Below the pieces are notes generated by a model. It was not told where the DNA came from. It did no database searches and saw only the letters and a program-made list of their open reading frames with translations. Positions 1 to 11,515 of a DNA stretch of 64,000 bases are shown one piece after another. The position numbers and the translations under genes were made by a program. Source of the DNA: Caprimulgus europaeus (lineage: Eukaryota > Chordata > Aves > Caprimulgiformes > Caprimulgidae); NCBI GenBank assembly GCA_907165065.1, contig OU015524.1:62001-126000 (forward strand). The letters are read 5' to 3'. Every line of letters begins with the position of its first letter. Position 1 is the first letter of the stretch.

Positions 1-1250
1 AACTCGGGCCTCAGTCCTTTGCCTGGCTTGCCAGGAGCGTTTTCGTTCCCCGGGAGCCACACTGCCGAGAGAGCCCGGCAGGGCTCTGAAACTGCGAATG
101 AACGCTGCCTGCTCCAAGGCCAAAGGAGCCAGGCTTGAAAGCTGCTGCTGGATCTTTTCTCCAACCGCCCACGCACTTATAGCCCCATTCAACTCGGGCC
201 TCAGTCCTTTGCCTGGCTCGCCAGGAGCGTTTTCGTTCCCCGAGAGCCACACTGCCGAGAGAGCCCGGCAGGGCTCTGAAACTGCGAATGAACGCTGCCT
301 GCTCCAAGGCCAAAGGAGCCAGGCTTGAAAGCTGCTGCTGGATCTTTTCTCCAACCGCCCACGCACTTATAGCCCCATTCAACTCGGGCCTCAGTCCTTT
401 GCCTGGCTTGCCAGGAGCGTTTTCGTTCCCCGGGAACCACACTGCCGAGAGAGCCCGGCAGGGCTCTGAAACTGCGAATGAACGCTGCCTGCTCCAAGGC
501 CAAAGGAGCCAGGCTTGAAAGCTGCTGCTGGATCTTTTCTCCAACCGCCCACGCACTTATAGCCCCATTCAACTCGGGCCTCAGTCCTTTGCCTGGCTCG
601 CCAGGAGCGTTTTCGTTCCCCGGGAGCCACACTGCCGAGAGAGCCCGGCAGGGCTCTGAAACTGCGAATGAACGCTGCCTGCTCCAAGGCCAAAGGAGCC
701 AGGCTTGAAAGCTGCTGCTGGATCTTTTCTCCAACCGCCCACGCACTTATAGCCCCATTCAACTCGGGCCTCAGTCCTTTGCCTGGCTCGCCAGGAGCGT
801 TTTCGTTCCCCGGGAACCACACTGCCGAGAGAGCCCGGCAGGGCTCTGAAACTGCGAATGAACGCTGCCTGCTCCAAGGCCAAAGGAGCCAGGCTTGAAA
901 GCTGCTGCTGGATCTTTTCTCCAACCGCCCACGCACTTATAGCCCCATTCAACTCGGGCCTCAGTCCTTTGCCTGGCTCGCCAGGAGCGTTTTCGTTCCC
1001 CGAGAGCCACACTGCCGAGAGAGCCCGGCAGGGCTCTGAAACTGCGAATGAACGCTGCCTGCTCCAAGGCCAAAGGAGCCAGGCTTGAAAGCTGCTGCTG
1101 GATCTTTTCTCCAACCGCCCACGCACTTATAGCCCCATTCAACTCGGGCCTCAGTCCTTTGCCTGGCTCGCCAGGAGCGTTTGCGTTCCCCGGGAACCAC
1201 ACTGCCGAGAGAGCCCGGCAGGGCTCGGAAACTGCAAACAAACGCTGCCT
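1..1250. repeat. 190-bp satellite, array 1 (cut by window edge)
   Basis: Six full 190-bp periods run from position 1 to 1140, followed by a partial monomer. The monomer is GC-rich. It carries short dyads, for example CCTGGC facing GCCAGG near its start. The array ends inside a monomer at about 1250, where the usual continuation 'gctccaagg' is replaced by 'tctcacgag'. Monomers differ mainly at a few diagnostic sites: C/T in 'ggctcgcc', G/A in 'cgggaaccac', and T/G in 'gttttcg'. The length equals that of a 190-bp HaeIII centromeric satellite reported from duck. I could not compare the sequences, so identity is not claimed. Confidence 0.97.
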
Positions 1251-1470
1251 TCTCACGAGTTTCACCTGGGGTGCCCCAACCCACTGCTGAAGCCATTCAG
1301 GATTGGGGAACCATCTATCTTGCCCCACAGTAGCCCAAAGGCAGCAGTACCAAAGCAAAATGGAGAAGAGGAAAGCAGGAGGAAAGACAGGTGGACAAAG
1401 AGAAGAAATGTGGGACAAGGAGACAAAAAATGAGATGTTGCAAACGAGACATATTAGCAAACAGAGACCC
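1251..1470. other. Satellite-to-spacer junction segment (S1)
   Basis: This 220-bp single-copy-like block recurs after the end of each 190-bp array (also 8031 and 25453) at very high identity. Its second half is purine-rich and resembles the 79-bp purine satellite found elsewhere in the window. No coding or RNA signal is seen. Confidence 0.8.
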
Positions 1471-3345
1471 TAGTTCCAAACCAGAAGTCCTTGGGAGTAC
1501 CCCTGGTTTTGGTGTGGAACCCTAATTGTAGCCTGGAAGTCCCTGCGAGTACCCCTAGTTCCAGGGGAAAAAAAACCCTAACTCCAGAGTGAACATCCCT
1601 CGGGGTACTCTGAGGTCAAAGTGGAACCCTAATTCCACACCAGAAGTCCCTAGGGGAACCCTTTGTGGCAGAACTGAACCCTAATTCCATACCAAGATTC
1701 ACTGGGGGCACCCGAAGTTGCAGGGCAGATCTCTAATTCCATACCGAAAGTCCCTAGGAGTACCCCTGGTTTCAGTGTGGAACCCTAATTGTACCCTGGA
1801 AGTCCCTGGGGGTACCCCTAGTTTGAGGGATGAACCCTAATTCCACCCTGGAAGTCCATGAGGGTACCTCTAGTTTCTTGGCGGAACCCTAATTCTTCCC
1901 AAGAAGTTCCTGGGGGTACCCCTAATTCCAGGGCAGAATCTTAATTCTTCACCGGAAGTCTTTAGGGGTACCCCTAGCTCCGGGGAGAAACCCTAATTCC
2001 ACCCTGGAAGTCTGTGAGGGCACCTCTAGTTTCTTGGTAGAACCCTAATTCTGCCCTGGAATTTCCTGGGGGTAACCCTAGTTCCAGGGCTGAACCCTAA
2101 TTCCATACCTGAAGTCTCTAGGAGTACCCCTCGTTGCAAGGAGGAATCCTAATTCCACACCGAATGTCCTCGGGGGTAGCCCTGGTTTCGGAGTGAAACC
2201 CTAATTGTACCCTGGAAGTCCCTGGGGGTACCCCTGGTTGCAGGGCGGAACCTGAATTCCACATCAGAAGTTCCTTTGGGTACTCCTAGTTTCAAGGTGG
2301 AACCCCAATTCTACCCTGGAAGTTACTGAGGGTACCCCTAATTCCAGGGCAGAATCCTAATTCCACACTGGAAGTCCCATGGGGAACTCCCTATTCCATC
2401 CTGGAATTCCCTAGGGGTACCCCAAGTTCCAGAGCAGAATCCTAATTCCACAGCGGAAGTCCCTGGGGGTACCCCTACTTCCAGGACGGAATCTTATTTA
2501 CAGTCCAAAAGTCTCTTGGGGAATCCCAACTTCCCTGGCAGAACCCTAATTCTACTCCCAAAGTCCCTAGGGGTACCCATAGTTCTGGGGCAGAATCCTA
2601 ATCCCACTCCCAAAGTCCCTAGCAGTACCCCTACTTCCGGGGTGGAACCCTACTGCCACTCCCAAAGTCCCTAAGGGTATCAATACTTCTGGGGCGAAAC
2701 CCTAAGTCCACTCCTGAAGTCCCTAGGCGTAACCCTACTTCCAGGGCAGAACCTTAATTCCACTCCCGAAGTGCCTAGAGGTAACCCTACTTCTGGGGCG
2801 GAACCCTAATTCCACTCCCGAAGTCCTTACAGGTAACCCTACTTCCAGGACAGAAACCTAATTCCACTCCCAAAGTCCCTAGGGGTACCCCTACGTCCGG
2901 GACAGAACTCTAAATCCACACTGGAAGTCCCTGGGGATGTTCGTAGTTGCGAGGTGGAGCCCTACATCTAAAAGGGAACTCCCTAGGGATAAACCTACTT
3001 TAGAGGACAAAACCCTAACTCCACTCCTGAGCTCCCTAGGGGTATCCCAACATCCGTGGCGGAACACTAATTCCACATTGGAAGTCCCTAGGGGTACCCC
3101 TGCTGGCGAAGCAGAACCTTAATTCCACTCCCAAAGTCTCTACGGGTACCCATAGTTCTGGGGCAGAACCCTAAATCCACTCAGGAAGTCCCTAGGGGTA
3201 ACCCTACTTCTGAGGTGGAACCTTAATTCCACTCCCAAAGTCCCTAGGGGTACGCCTACTTCCGGGACGGAACCCTAATTCCACACTGGAAGTCCCTGAG
3301 GGTACCCCTATGTGTGGGGCAGAACCCCAATTCCACTCCAAAAGT
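1471..3345 (+). repeat. 52-bp tandem repeat, forward arm of S1
   Basis: About 36 degenerate copies of a 52-bp unit. The core reads roughly 'ggaagtccctaggggtaccc' followed by 'ggcggaaccctaattccac'. Spacing between successive 'ccctaattcc' words is 50-54 bp. Each unit contains an AACCCTAA-like word that resembles the C-rich telomere strand. Copies differ enough that specific units can be matched between modules. Short open frames here are by-products of the repeat. Confidence 0.95.
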
Positions 3346-3525
3346 CATAAAAAAAAACAAAAATGGAAAAAAAAAACAACCCAGAGGAATAACAAAAAAA
3401 AAAGAGAAAAAATATTTTTAAAATTTAGAAAAATAAAAAAAGGAATAAAATTAAAAAAGAAAAAAAAAAGGGAAAAATAATGCGGAAAAAAATATATTAA
3501 AAAAAAGAGCAAAAAACCCCCCTCC
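3346..3525. repeat. A-rich tract at the centre of S1
   Basis: About 180 bp of nearly pure A with scattered G and T, between the forward 52-bp arm and the 55-bp array. Homopolymer lengths differ slightly between the three module copies, as expected from slippage. It has no clear target duplication or tail structure that would mark a retroposon. Confidence 0.9.
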
Positions 3526-3895
3526 AGTCCGACCAGAACTAGTGAGCCGGCACTTTGGTTCCGCTGCCGTCACCGAAATGGGTCCGGCTGGAACTAGTGA
3601 GCCGGAACTTTGGTTCCGCTGCCGTCACCGAAATGGGTCCGGCTGGAACTAGTGAGCCGGCACTTTGGTTCCGCTGCCGTCACCGAAATGGGTCCGGCTG
3701 GAACTAGTGAGCCGGCACTTTGGTTCCGCTGCCGTCACCGAAATGGGTCCGGCTGGAACTAGTGAGCCGGAACTTTGGTTCCGCTGCCGTCACCGAAATG
3801 GGTCCGGCTGGAACTAGTGAGCCGGAACTTTGGTTCCGCTGCCGTCACCGAAATGGGTCCGGCTGGAACTAGTGAGCCGGAACTTTGGTTCCGGG
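3526..3895 (+). repeat. 55-bp tandem repeat, 7 copies (S1)
   Basis: The word 'agtgagccgg' recurs exactly every 55 bp at 3541, 3596, 3651, 3706, 3761, 3816 and 3871. Each unit contains 'actttggttccg' and 'ccgtcaccgaaatgggtc'. Copies are nearly identical, differing mainly at one A/C site, so they have been recently homogenised. Confidence 0.97.
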
Positions 3896-4731
3896 GCAGA
3901 ACTTTTGTTCCTCCTTGGAATTTGGGGTACCCCCCAGGGACTTCGGGAGTGGAATTAAGGTTCCGCCCCGGAAGTAGAGGTAGCCCTAGGGACTTTGGGA
4001 GTGGAAGTAGGGTTCCATCCTGGAAGTAGGGTTGCCCCTAGCAACTTTGGGAGTGGAATTAGTGTTCCGCCCCAGAAGTTTGGACACCTCTAGGGACTTC
4101 AGGAGTGGAATTAAGGTTTCGCCCCAGAAGTTGGGATACCCCTAGGGATTTCAGGAGTTGAATTAAGGTTCCACTTCAGAATCAGGGTTACCCCTAGGGA
4201 CTTCGGGAGTGGAATTAGGGTTCAGCGCAAAAAGAAAGGTTATCCCCAGGGACTTCGAGAGTGGACTTAGGGTTCCGCCCGGGAAGTTGGGTTACCCCAA
4301 GGGACTTCCAATGTGGAATAAGTGTTCCGCCACGGACGTTAGGATACCCCTAGGGAGCTCAGGAGTGGAATTAGGGTTCCGTCCTCGAATGTAGGTTTAC
4401 CCCTAGGGACTTACCTTTTAGATGTAGGGTTCCACCCCACAATTAGGAACATCCCCAGGGACTTCCAGTGTGGATTTAGAGTTCTGTCCTGGAAGTAGGG
4501 TTACCACTAGGGACTTTGGGAGTGGAATCAGGGTCCCACCCTGGAAGACGGGTCACCTTGAGTGACTTCCCAAGTGCAATTAGGGTTCCACCAGGGAAGT
4601 TGGGATACCCCTTGGGACTTCTGGAGTGTAATTAAGATTCCATCCCGGAAGTAGGGTTACGCGAGGGACTTTGGGAGTGGATTTAAGGTTGCACCCCAGA
4701 ACTAGGGTTACGCCTAGGAACTTCAGGAGTT
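3896..4731 (-). repeat. 52-bp tandem repeat, inverted arm of S1
   Basis: About 16 copies of the same 52-bp repeat as 1471-3345, but reverse-complemented: words such as 'ttagggttccgcccc' replace 'ggcggaaccctaa'. With the forward arm it makes a large imperfect inverted repeat around the A-rich and 55-bp core. The arm stops abruptly at 4731, where 190-bp satellite begins. Confidence 0.94.
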
Positions 4732-7700
4732 GCGTTCCCCGGGAGCCAAAATGCCGAGAGAGCCCGGCAGGGCTCTGAAACTGCGAATGAACGCTGCCTG
4801 CTCCAAGGCCAAAGGAGCCAGGCTTGAAAGCTGCTGCTGGATCTTTTCTCCAACCGCCCACGCACTTATAGCCCCATTCAACTCGGGCCTCAGTCCTTTG
4901 CCTGGCTTGCCAGGAGCGTTTTCGTTCCCCGGGAGCCACACTGCCGAGAGAGCCCGGCAGGGCTCTGAAACTGCGAATGAACGCTGCCTGCTCCAAGGCC
5001 AAAGGAGCCAGGCTTGAAAGCTGCTGCTGGATCTTTTCTCCAACCGCCCACGCACTTATAGCCCCATTCAACTCGGGCCTCAGTCCTTTGCCTGGCTCGC
5101 CAGGAGCGTTTTCGTTCCCCGGGAACCACACTGCCGAGAGAGCCCGGCAGGGCTCTGAAACTGCGAATGAACGCTGCCTGCTCCAAGGCCAAAGGAGCCA
5201 GGCTTGAAAGCTGCTGCTGGATCTTTTCTCCAACCGCCCACGCACTTATAGCCCCATTCAACTCGGGCCTCAGTCCTTTGCCTGGCTCGCCAGGAGCGTT
5301 TTCGTTCCCCGGGAACCACACTGCCGAGAGAGCCCGGCAGGGCTCTGAAACTGCGAATGAACGCTGCCTGCTCCAAGGCCAAAGGAGCCAGGCTTGAAAG
5401 CTGCTGCTGGATCTTTTCTCCAACCGCCCACGCACTTATAGCCCCATTCAACTCGGGCCTCAGTCCTTTGCCTGGCTCGCCAGGAGCGTTTTCGTTCCCC
5501 GGGAAGCCACACTGCCGAGAGAGCCCGGCAGGGCTCTGAAACTGCGAATGAACGCTGCCTGCTCCAAGGCCAAAGGAGCCAGGCTTGAAAGCTGCTGCTG
5601 GATCTTTTCTCCAACCGCCCACGCACTTATAGCCCCATTCAACTCGGGCCTCAGTCCTTTGCCTGGCTCGCCAGGAGCGTTTTCGTTCCCCAGGAACCAC
5701 ACTGCCGAGAGAGCCCGGCAGGGCTCTGAAACTGCGAATGAACGCTGCCTGCTCCAAGGCCAAAGGAGCCAGGCTTGAAAGCTGCTGCTGGATCTTTTCT
5801 CCAACCGCCCACGCACTTATAGCCCCATTCAACTCGGGCCTCAGTCCTTTGCCTGGCTTGCCAGGAGCGTTTTCGTTCCCCGGGAGCCACACTGCCGAGA
5901 GAGCCCGGCAGGGCTCTGAAACTGCGAATGAACGCTGCCTGCTCCAAGGCCAAAGGAGCCAGGCTTGAAAGCTGCTGCTGGATCTTTTCTCCAACCGCCC
6001 ACGCACTTAAAGCCCCATTCAACTCGGGCCTCAGTCCTTTGCCTGGCTTGCCAGGAGCGTTTTCGTTCCCCGGGAACCACACTGCCGAGAGAGCCCGGCA
6101 GGGCTCTGAAACTGCGAATGAACGCTGCCTGCTCCAAGGCCAAAGGAGCCAGGCTTGAAAGCTGCTGCTGGATCTTTTCTCCAACCGCCCACGCACTTAT
6201 AGCCCCATTCAACTCGGGCCTCAGTCCTTTGCCTGGCTCGCCAGGAGCGTTTTCGTTCCCCGGGAACCACACTGCCGAGAGAGCCCGGCAGGGCTCTGAA
6301 ACTGCGAATGAACGCTGCCTGCTCCAAGGCCAAAGGAGCCAGGCTTGAAAGCTGCTGCTGGATCTTTTCTCCAACCGCCCACGCACTTATAGCCCCATTC
6401 AACTCGGGCCTCAGTCCTTTGCCTGGCTCGCCAGGAGCGTTTGCGTTCCCCGGGAACCACACTGCCGAGAGAGCCCGGCAGGGCTCTGAAACTGCGAATG
6501 AACGCTGCCTGCTCCAAGGCCAAAGGAGCCAGGCTTGAAAGCTGCTGCTGGATCTTTTCTCCAACCGCCCACGCACTTATAGCCCCATTCAACTCGGGCC
6601 TCAGTCCTTTGCCTGGCTCGCCAGGAGCGTTTTCGTTCCCCGGGAACCACACTGCCGAGAGAGCCCGGCAGGGCTCTGAAACTGCGAATGAACGCTGCCT
6701 GCTCCAAGGCCAAAGGAGCCAGGCTTGAAAGCTGCTGCTGGATCTTTTCTCCAACCGCCCACGCACTTATAGCCCCATTCAACTCGGGCCTCAGTCCTTT
6801 GCCTGGCTCGCCAGGAGCGTTTTCGTTCCCCGGGAGCCACACTGCCGAGAGAGCCCGGCAGGGCTCTGAAACTGCGAATGAACGCTGCCTGCTCCAAGGC
6901 CAAAGGAGCCAGGCTTGAAAGCTGCTGCTGGATCTTTTCTCCAACCGCCCACGCACTTATAGCCCCATTCAACTCGGGCCTCAGTCCTTTGCCTGGCTCG
7001 CCAGGAGCGTTTTCGTTCCCCGGGAACCACACTGCCGAGAGAGCCCGGCAGGGCTCTGAAACTGCGAATGAACGCTGCCTGCTCCAAGGCCAAAGGAGCC
7101 AGGCTTGAAAGCTGCTGCTGGATCTTTTCTCCAACCGCCCACGCACTTATAGCCCCATTCAACTCGGGCCTCAGTCCTTTGCCTGGCTCGCCAGGAGCGT
7201 TTTCGTTCCCCGGGAACCACACTGCCGAGAGAGCCCGGCAGGGCTCTGAAACTGCGAATGAACGCTGCCTGCTCCAAGGCCAAAGGAGCCAGGCTTGAAA
7301 GCTGCTGCTGGATCTTTTCTCCAACCGCCCACGCACTTATAGCCCCATTCAACTCGGGCCTCAGTCCTTTGCCTGGCTCGCCAGGAGCGTTTTCGTTCCC
7401 CGGGAGCCACACTGCCGAGAGAGCCCGGCAGGGCTCTGAAACTGCGAATGAACGCTGCCTGCTCCAAGGCCAAAGGAGCCAGGCTTGAAAGCTGCTGCTG
7501 GATCTTTTCTCCAACCGCCCACGCACTTATAGCCCCATTCAACTCGGGCCTCAGTCCTTTGCCTGGCTTGCCAGGAGCGTTTTCGTTCCCCGGGAACCAC
7601 ACTGCCGAGAGAGCCCGGCAGGGCTCTGAAACTGCGAATGAACGCTGCCTGCTCCAAGGCCAAAGGAGCCAGGCTTGAAAGCTGCTGCTGGATCTTTTCT

Positions 7701-8030
7701 CCAACCGCCCACGCACTTATAGCCCCATTCAACTCGGGCCTCAGTCCTTTGCCTGGCTTGCCAGGAGCGTTTGCGTTCCCCGGGAGCCACACTGCCGAGA
7801 GAGCCCGGCAGGGCTCTGAAACTGCGAATGAACGCTGCCTGCTCCAAGGCCAAAGGAGCCAGGCTTGAAAGCTGCTGCTGGATCTTTTCTCCAACCGCCC
7901 ACGCACTTAAAGCCCCATTCAACTCGGGCCTCAGTCCTTTGCCTGGCTCGCCAGGAGCGTTTGCGTTCCCCGGGAACCACACTGCCGAGAGAGCCCGGCA
8001 GGGCTCTGAAACTGCAAACAAACGCTGCCT
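4732..8030. repeat. 190-bp satellite, array 2
   Basis: About 17.3 monomers. The array opens mid-monomer with a variant first copy ('gagccaaaatgcc' instead of 'cacactgcc'). The marker 'aactcgggcc' recurs from 4880 to 7921 in sixteen steps totalling 3041 bp, so one monomer has a 1-bp insertion ('gggaagccac' near 5503). It ends at the same half-monomer boundary as arrays 1 and 3. Open frames of 76 and 181 codons inside the array simply repeat because each monomer lacks stops in some frames; they are not genes. Confidence 0.97.
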
Positions 8031-8250
8031 TCTCACGAGTTTCACCTGGGGTGCCCCAACCCACTGCTGAAGCCATTCAGGATTGGGGAACCATCTACCT
8101 TGCCCCACAGTAGCCCAAAGGCAGCAGGACCAAAGCAAAAAGAGAGAAGAGGAAAGCAGGAGGAAAGACAGGTGGACAAAGAGAAGAAATGTGGGACAAG
8201 GAGACAAAAAATGAGATGTTGCAAACTAGAGATATTAGCAAACAGAGACC
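8031..8250. other. Satellite-to-spacer junction segment (S2)
   Basis: Near-identical copy of 1251-1470, offset by 6780 bp. It differs from the S1 copy by a few substitutions and a 1-bp length change. No coding signal. Confidence 0.8.
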
Positions 8251-10125
8251 CTAGTTCCAAACCATAAGTCCTTTGGAGTACCCCTGGTTTTGGTGTGGAA
8301 CCCTAATTGTAGCCTGGAAGTCCCTGCGAGTACCCCTAGTTCCAGGGGAAAAAAAACCCTAATTCCAGAGTGAACATCCCTCGGGGTACTCTGAGGTCTA
8401 AGGTGGAACCCTAATTCCACACCAGAAGTCCCTAGGGGAACCCTTTGTGGCAGAACTGAACCCTAATTCCATACCAAGATTCACTGGGGGCACCCGAAGT
8501 TGCAGGGCAGATCTCTAATTCCATACTGAAAGTCCCTAGGAGTACCCCTGGTTTCAGTGTGGAACCCTAATTGTACCCTGGAAATCCCTGGGGGTACCCC
8601 TAGGTTGAGAGATGAACCCTAATTCCACCCTGGAAGTCCATGAGGGTACCTCTAGTTTCTTGGCGGAACCCTAATTCTGCCCAAGAAGTTCCTGGGGGTA
8701 CCCCTAATTCCAGGGCAGAATCTTAATTCTTCACCGGAAGTCTTTAGGGGTACCCCTAGCTCCGGGGAGAAACCCTAATTCCACCCTGGAAGTCTGTGAG
8801 GGCACCTCTAGTTTCTTGGTAGAACCCTAATTCTGCCCTGGAATTTCCTGGGGGTAACCCTAGTTCCAGGGCTGAACCCTAATTCCATACCTGAAGTCTC
8901 TAGGAGTACCCCTCGTTGCAAGGAGGAATCCTAATTCCACACCGAATGTCCTCGGGGGTAGCCCTGGTTTCGGAGTGAAACCCTAATTGTACCCTGGAAG
9001 TCCCTGGGGGTTCCCCTGGTTGCAGGGCGGAACCTGAATTCCACATCAGAAGTTCCTTTGGGTACTCCTAGTTTCAAGGTGGAACCCCAATTCTACCCTG
9101 GAAGTTACTGAGGGTACCCCTAATTCCAGGGCAGAATCCTAATTCCACACTGGAAGTCCCATGGGGAACTCCCTATTCCATCCTGGAATTCCCTAGGGGT
9201 ACCCCAAGTTCCAGAGCAGAATCCTAATTCCACAGCGGAAGTCCCTGGGGGTACCCCTACTTCCAGGACGGAATCTTATTTGCAGTCCAAAAGTCTCTTG
9301 GGGAATCCCAACTTCCCTGGCAGAACCCTAATTCTACTCCCAAAGTCCCTAGGGGTACCCATAGTTCTGGGGCAGAATCCTAATTCCACTCCCAAAGTCC
9401 CTAGCAGTACCCCTACTTCCGGGGTGGAACCCTACTGCCACTCCCAAAGTCCCTAAGGGTATCAATACTTCTGGGGCGAAACCCTAAGTCCACTCCTGAA
9501 GTCCCTAGGCGTAACCCTACTTCCAGGGCAGAACCTTAATTCCACTCCCAAAGTGCCTAGAGGTAACCCTACTTCTGGGGTGGAACCCTAATTCCACTCC
9601 CAAAGTCCTTACAGGTAACCCTACTTCCAGGACAGAAACCTAATTCCACTCCCAAAGTTCCTAGGGGTACCCCTACGTCCGGGACAGAACTCTAAATCCA
9701 CACTGGAAGTCCCTGGGGATGTTCGTAGTTGCGAGGTGGAGCCCTACATCTAAAAGGGAACTCCCTAGGGATAAATCTACTTTAGAGGACAAAACCCTAA
9801 CTCCACTCCTGAGCTCCCTAGGGGTATCCCAACATCCGTGGCGGAACACTAATTCCACATTGGAAGTCCCTAGGGGTACCCCTGCTGGCGAAGCAGAACC
9901 TTAATTCCACTCCCAAAGTCTCTACGGGTACCCATAGTTCTGGGGCAGAACCCTAAATCCACTCAGGAAGTCCCTAGGGGTAACCCTACTTCTGAGGTGG
10001 AACCTTAATTCCACTCCCAAAGTCCCTAGGGGTACGCCTACTTCCGGGACGGAACCCTAATTCCACACTGGAAGTCCCTGAGGGTACCCCTATGTGTGGG
10101 GCAGAACCCCAATTCCACTCCAAAA
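8251..10125 (+). repeat. 52-bp tandem repeat, forward arm of S2
   Basis: Near-identical copy of the S1 forward arm, with individual units in the same order. The identity across unlike neighbouring units shows that the whole 6.78-kb block was duplicated, rather than each repeat expanding independently. Confidence 0.95.
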
Positions 10126-10300
10126 GTCATAAAAAAAAACAAAAATGGAAAAAAAAAGCAACCCAGAGGAATAACAAAAAAAGAAAAAGAGAAAAAATAT
10201 TTTTAAAATTTAGAAAAATAAAAAAAGGAATAAAATTAAAAAAGAAAAAAAAAGGGAAAAATAATGCGGAAAAAAATATATTTAAAAAAAGAGCAAAAAA
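10126..10300. repeat. A-rich tract at the centre of S2
   Basis: Copy of the S1 A-rich tract with small homopolymer length differences. Confidence 0.9.
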
Positions 10301-10680
10301 CCCCCGTCCAGTCCGACCGGAACTAGTGAGCCGGCACTTTGGTTCCGCTGCCGTCACCGAAATGGGTCCGGCTGGAACTAGTGAGCCGGCACTTTGGTTC
10401 CGCTGCCGTCACCGAAATGGGTCCGGCTGGAACTAGTGAGCCGGCACTTTGGTTCCGCTGCCGTCACCGAAATGGGTCCGGCTGGAACTAGTGAGCCGGC
10501 ACTTTGGTTCCGCTGCCGTCACCGAAATGTGTCCGGCTGGAACTAGTGAGCCGGCACTTTGGTTCCGCTGCCGTCACCGAAATGGGTCCGGCTGGAACTA
10601 GTGAGCCGGCACTTTGGTTCCGCTGCCGTCACCGAAATGGGTCCGGCTGGAACTAGTGAGTCGGAACTTTGGTTCCGGGG
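10301..10680 (+). repeat. 55-bp tandem repeat, 7 copies (S2)
   Basis: The marker 'agtgag' recurs every 55 bp at 10325, 10380, 10435, 10490, 10545, 10600 and 10655. The copy number equals S1, but the A/C site pattern differs between the two modules: S2 carries 'gccggcac' in the first six copies and 'gtcggaac' in the seventh. Confidence 0.97.
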
Positions 10681-11515
10681 CAGAACTTTTGTTCCTCCTT
10701 GGAATTTGGGGTACCCCCAGGGACTTCGGGAGTGGAATTAAGGTTCCGCCCCGGAAGTAGAGGTAGCCCTAGGGACTTTGGGAGTGGAAGTAGGGTTCCA
10801 TCCTGGAAGTAGGGTTGCCCCTAGCAACTTTGGGAGTGGAATTAGTGTTCCGCCCCAGAAGTTTGGACACCTCTAGGGACTTCAGGAGTGGAATTAAGGT
10901 TTCGCCCCAGAAGTTGGGATACCCCTAGGGATTTCAGGAGTTGAATTAAGGTTCCACTTCAGAATCAGGGTTACCCCTAGGGACTTTGGGAGTGGAATTA
11001 GGGTTCAGCACAAAAAGAAAGGTTATCCCCAGGGACTTCGAGAGTGGACTTAGGGTTCCGCCCGGGAAGTTGGGTTACCCCAAGGGACTTCCAATGTGGA
11101 ATAAGTGTTCCGCCACGGACGTTAGGATACCCCTAGGGAGCTCAGGAGTGGAATTAGGGTTCCGTCCTCGAATGTAGATTTACCCCTAGGGACTTACCTT
11201 TTAGATGTAGGGTTCCACCCCTCAATTAGGAACATCCCCAGGGACTTCCAGTGTGGATTTAGAGTTCTGTCCTGGAAGTAGGGTTACCACTAGGGACTTT
11301 GGGAGTGGAATCAGGGTCCCACCCTGGAAGACGGGTCACCTTGAGTGACTTCCCAAGTGAAATTAGGGTTCCACCAGGGAAGTTGGGATACCCCTTGGGA
11401 ATTCTGGAGTGTAATTAAGATTCCATCCCGGAAGTAGGGTTACGCGAGGGACTTTGGGAGTGGATTTAGAGGTTGCACCCCAGAACTAGGGTTACGCCTA
11501 GGAACTTCAGGAGTT
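10681..11515 (-). repeat. 52-bp tandem repeat, inverted arm of S2
   Basis: Near-identical copy of the S1 inverted arm, ending at the same jump into 190-bp satellite ('ttcaggagttg' then 'cgttccccggg'). Confidence 0.94.

Noticed and set aside
1471-3345. True interstitial telomere repeats
   Set aside because: Only a single AACCCTAA-like word per 52-bp unit is present; no two TTAGGG units are adjacent anywhere in the window.
3346-3525. A-rich tract as a retroposon tail
   Set aside because: No element body or target-site duplication adjoins it, and it recurs only as part of the S module.
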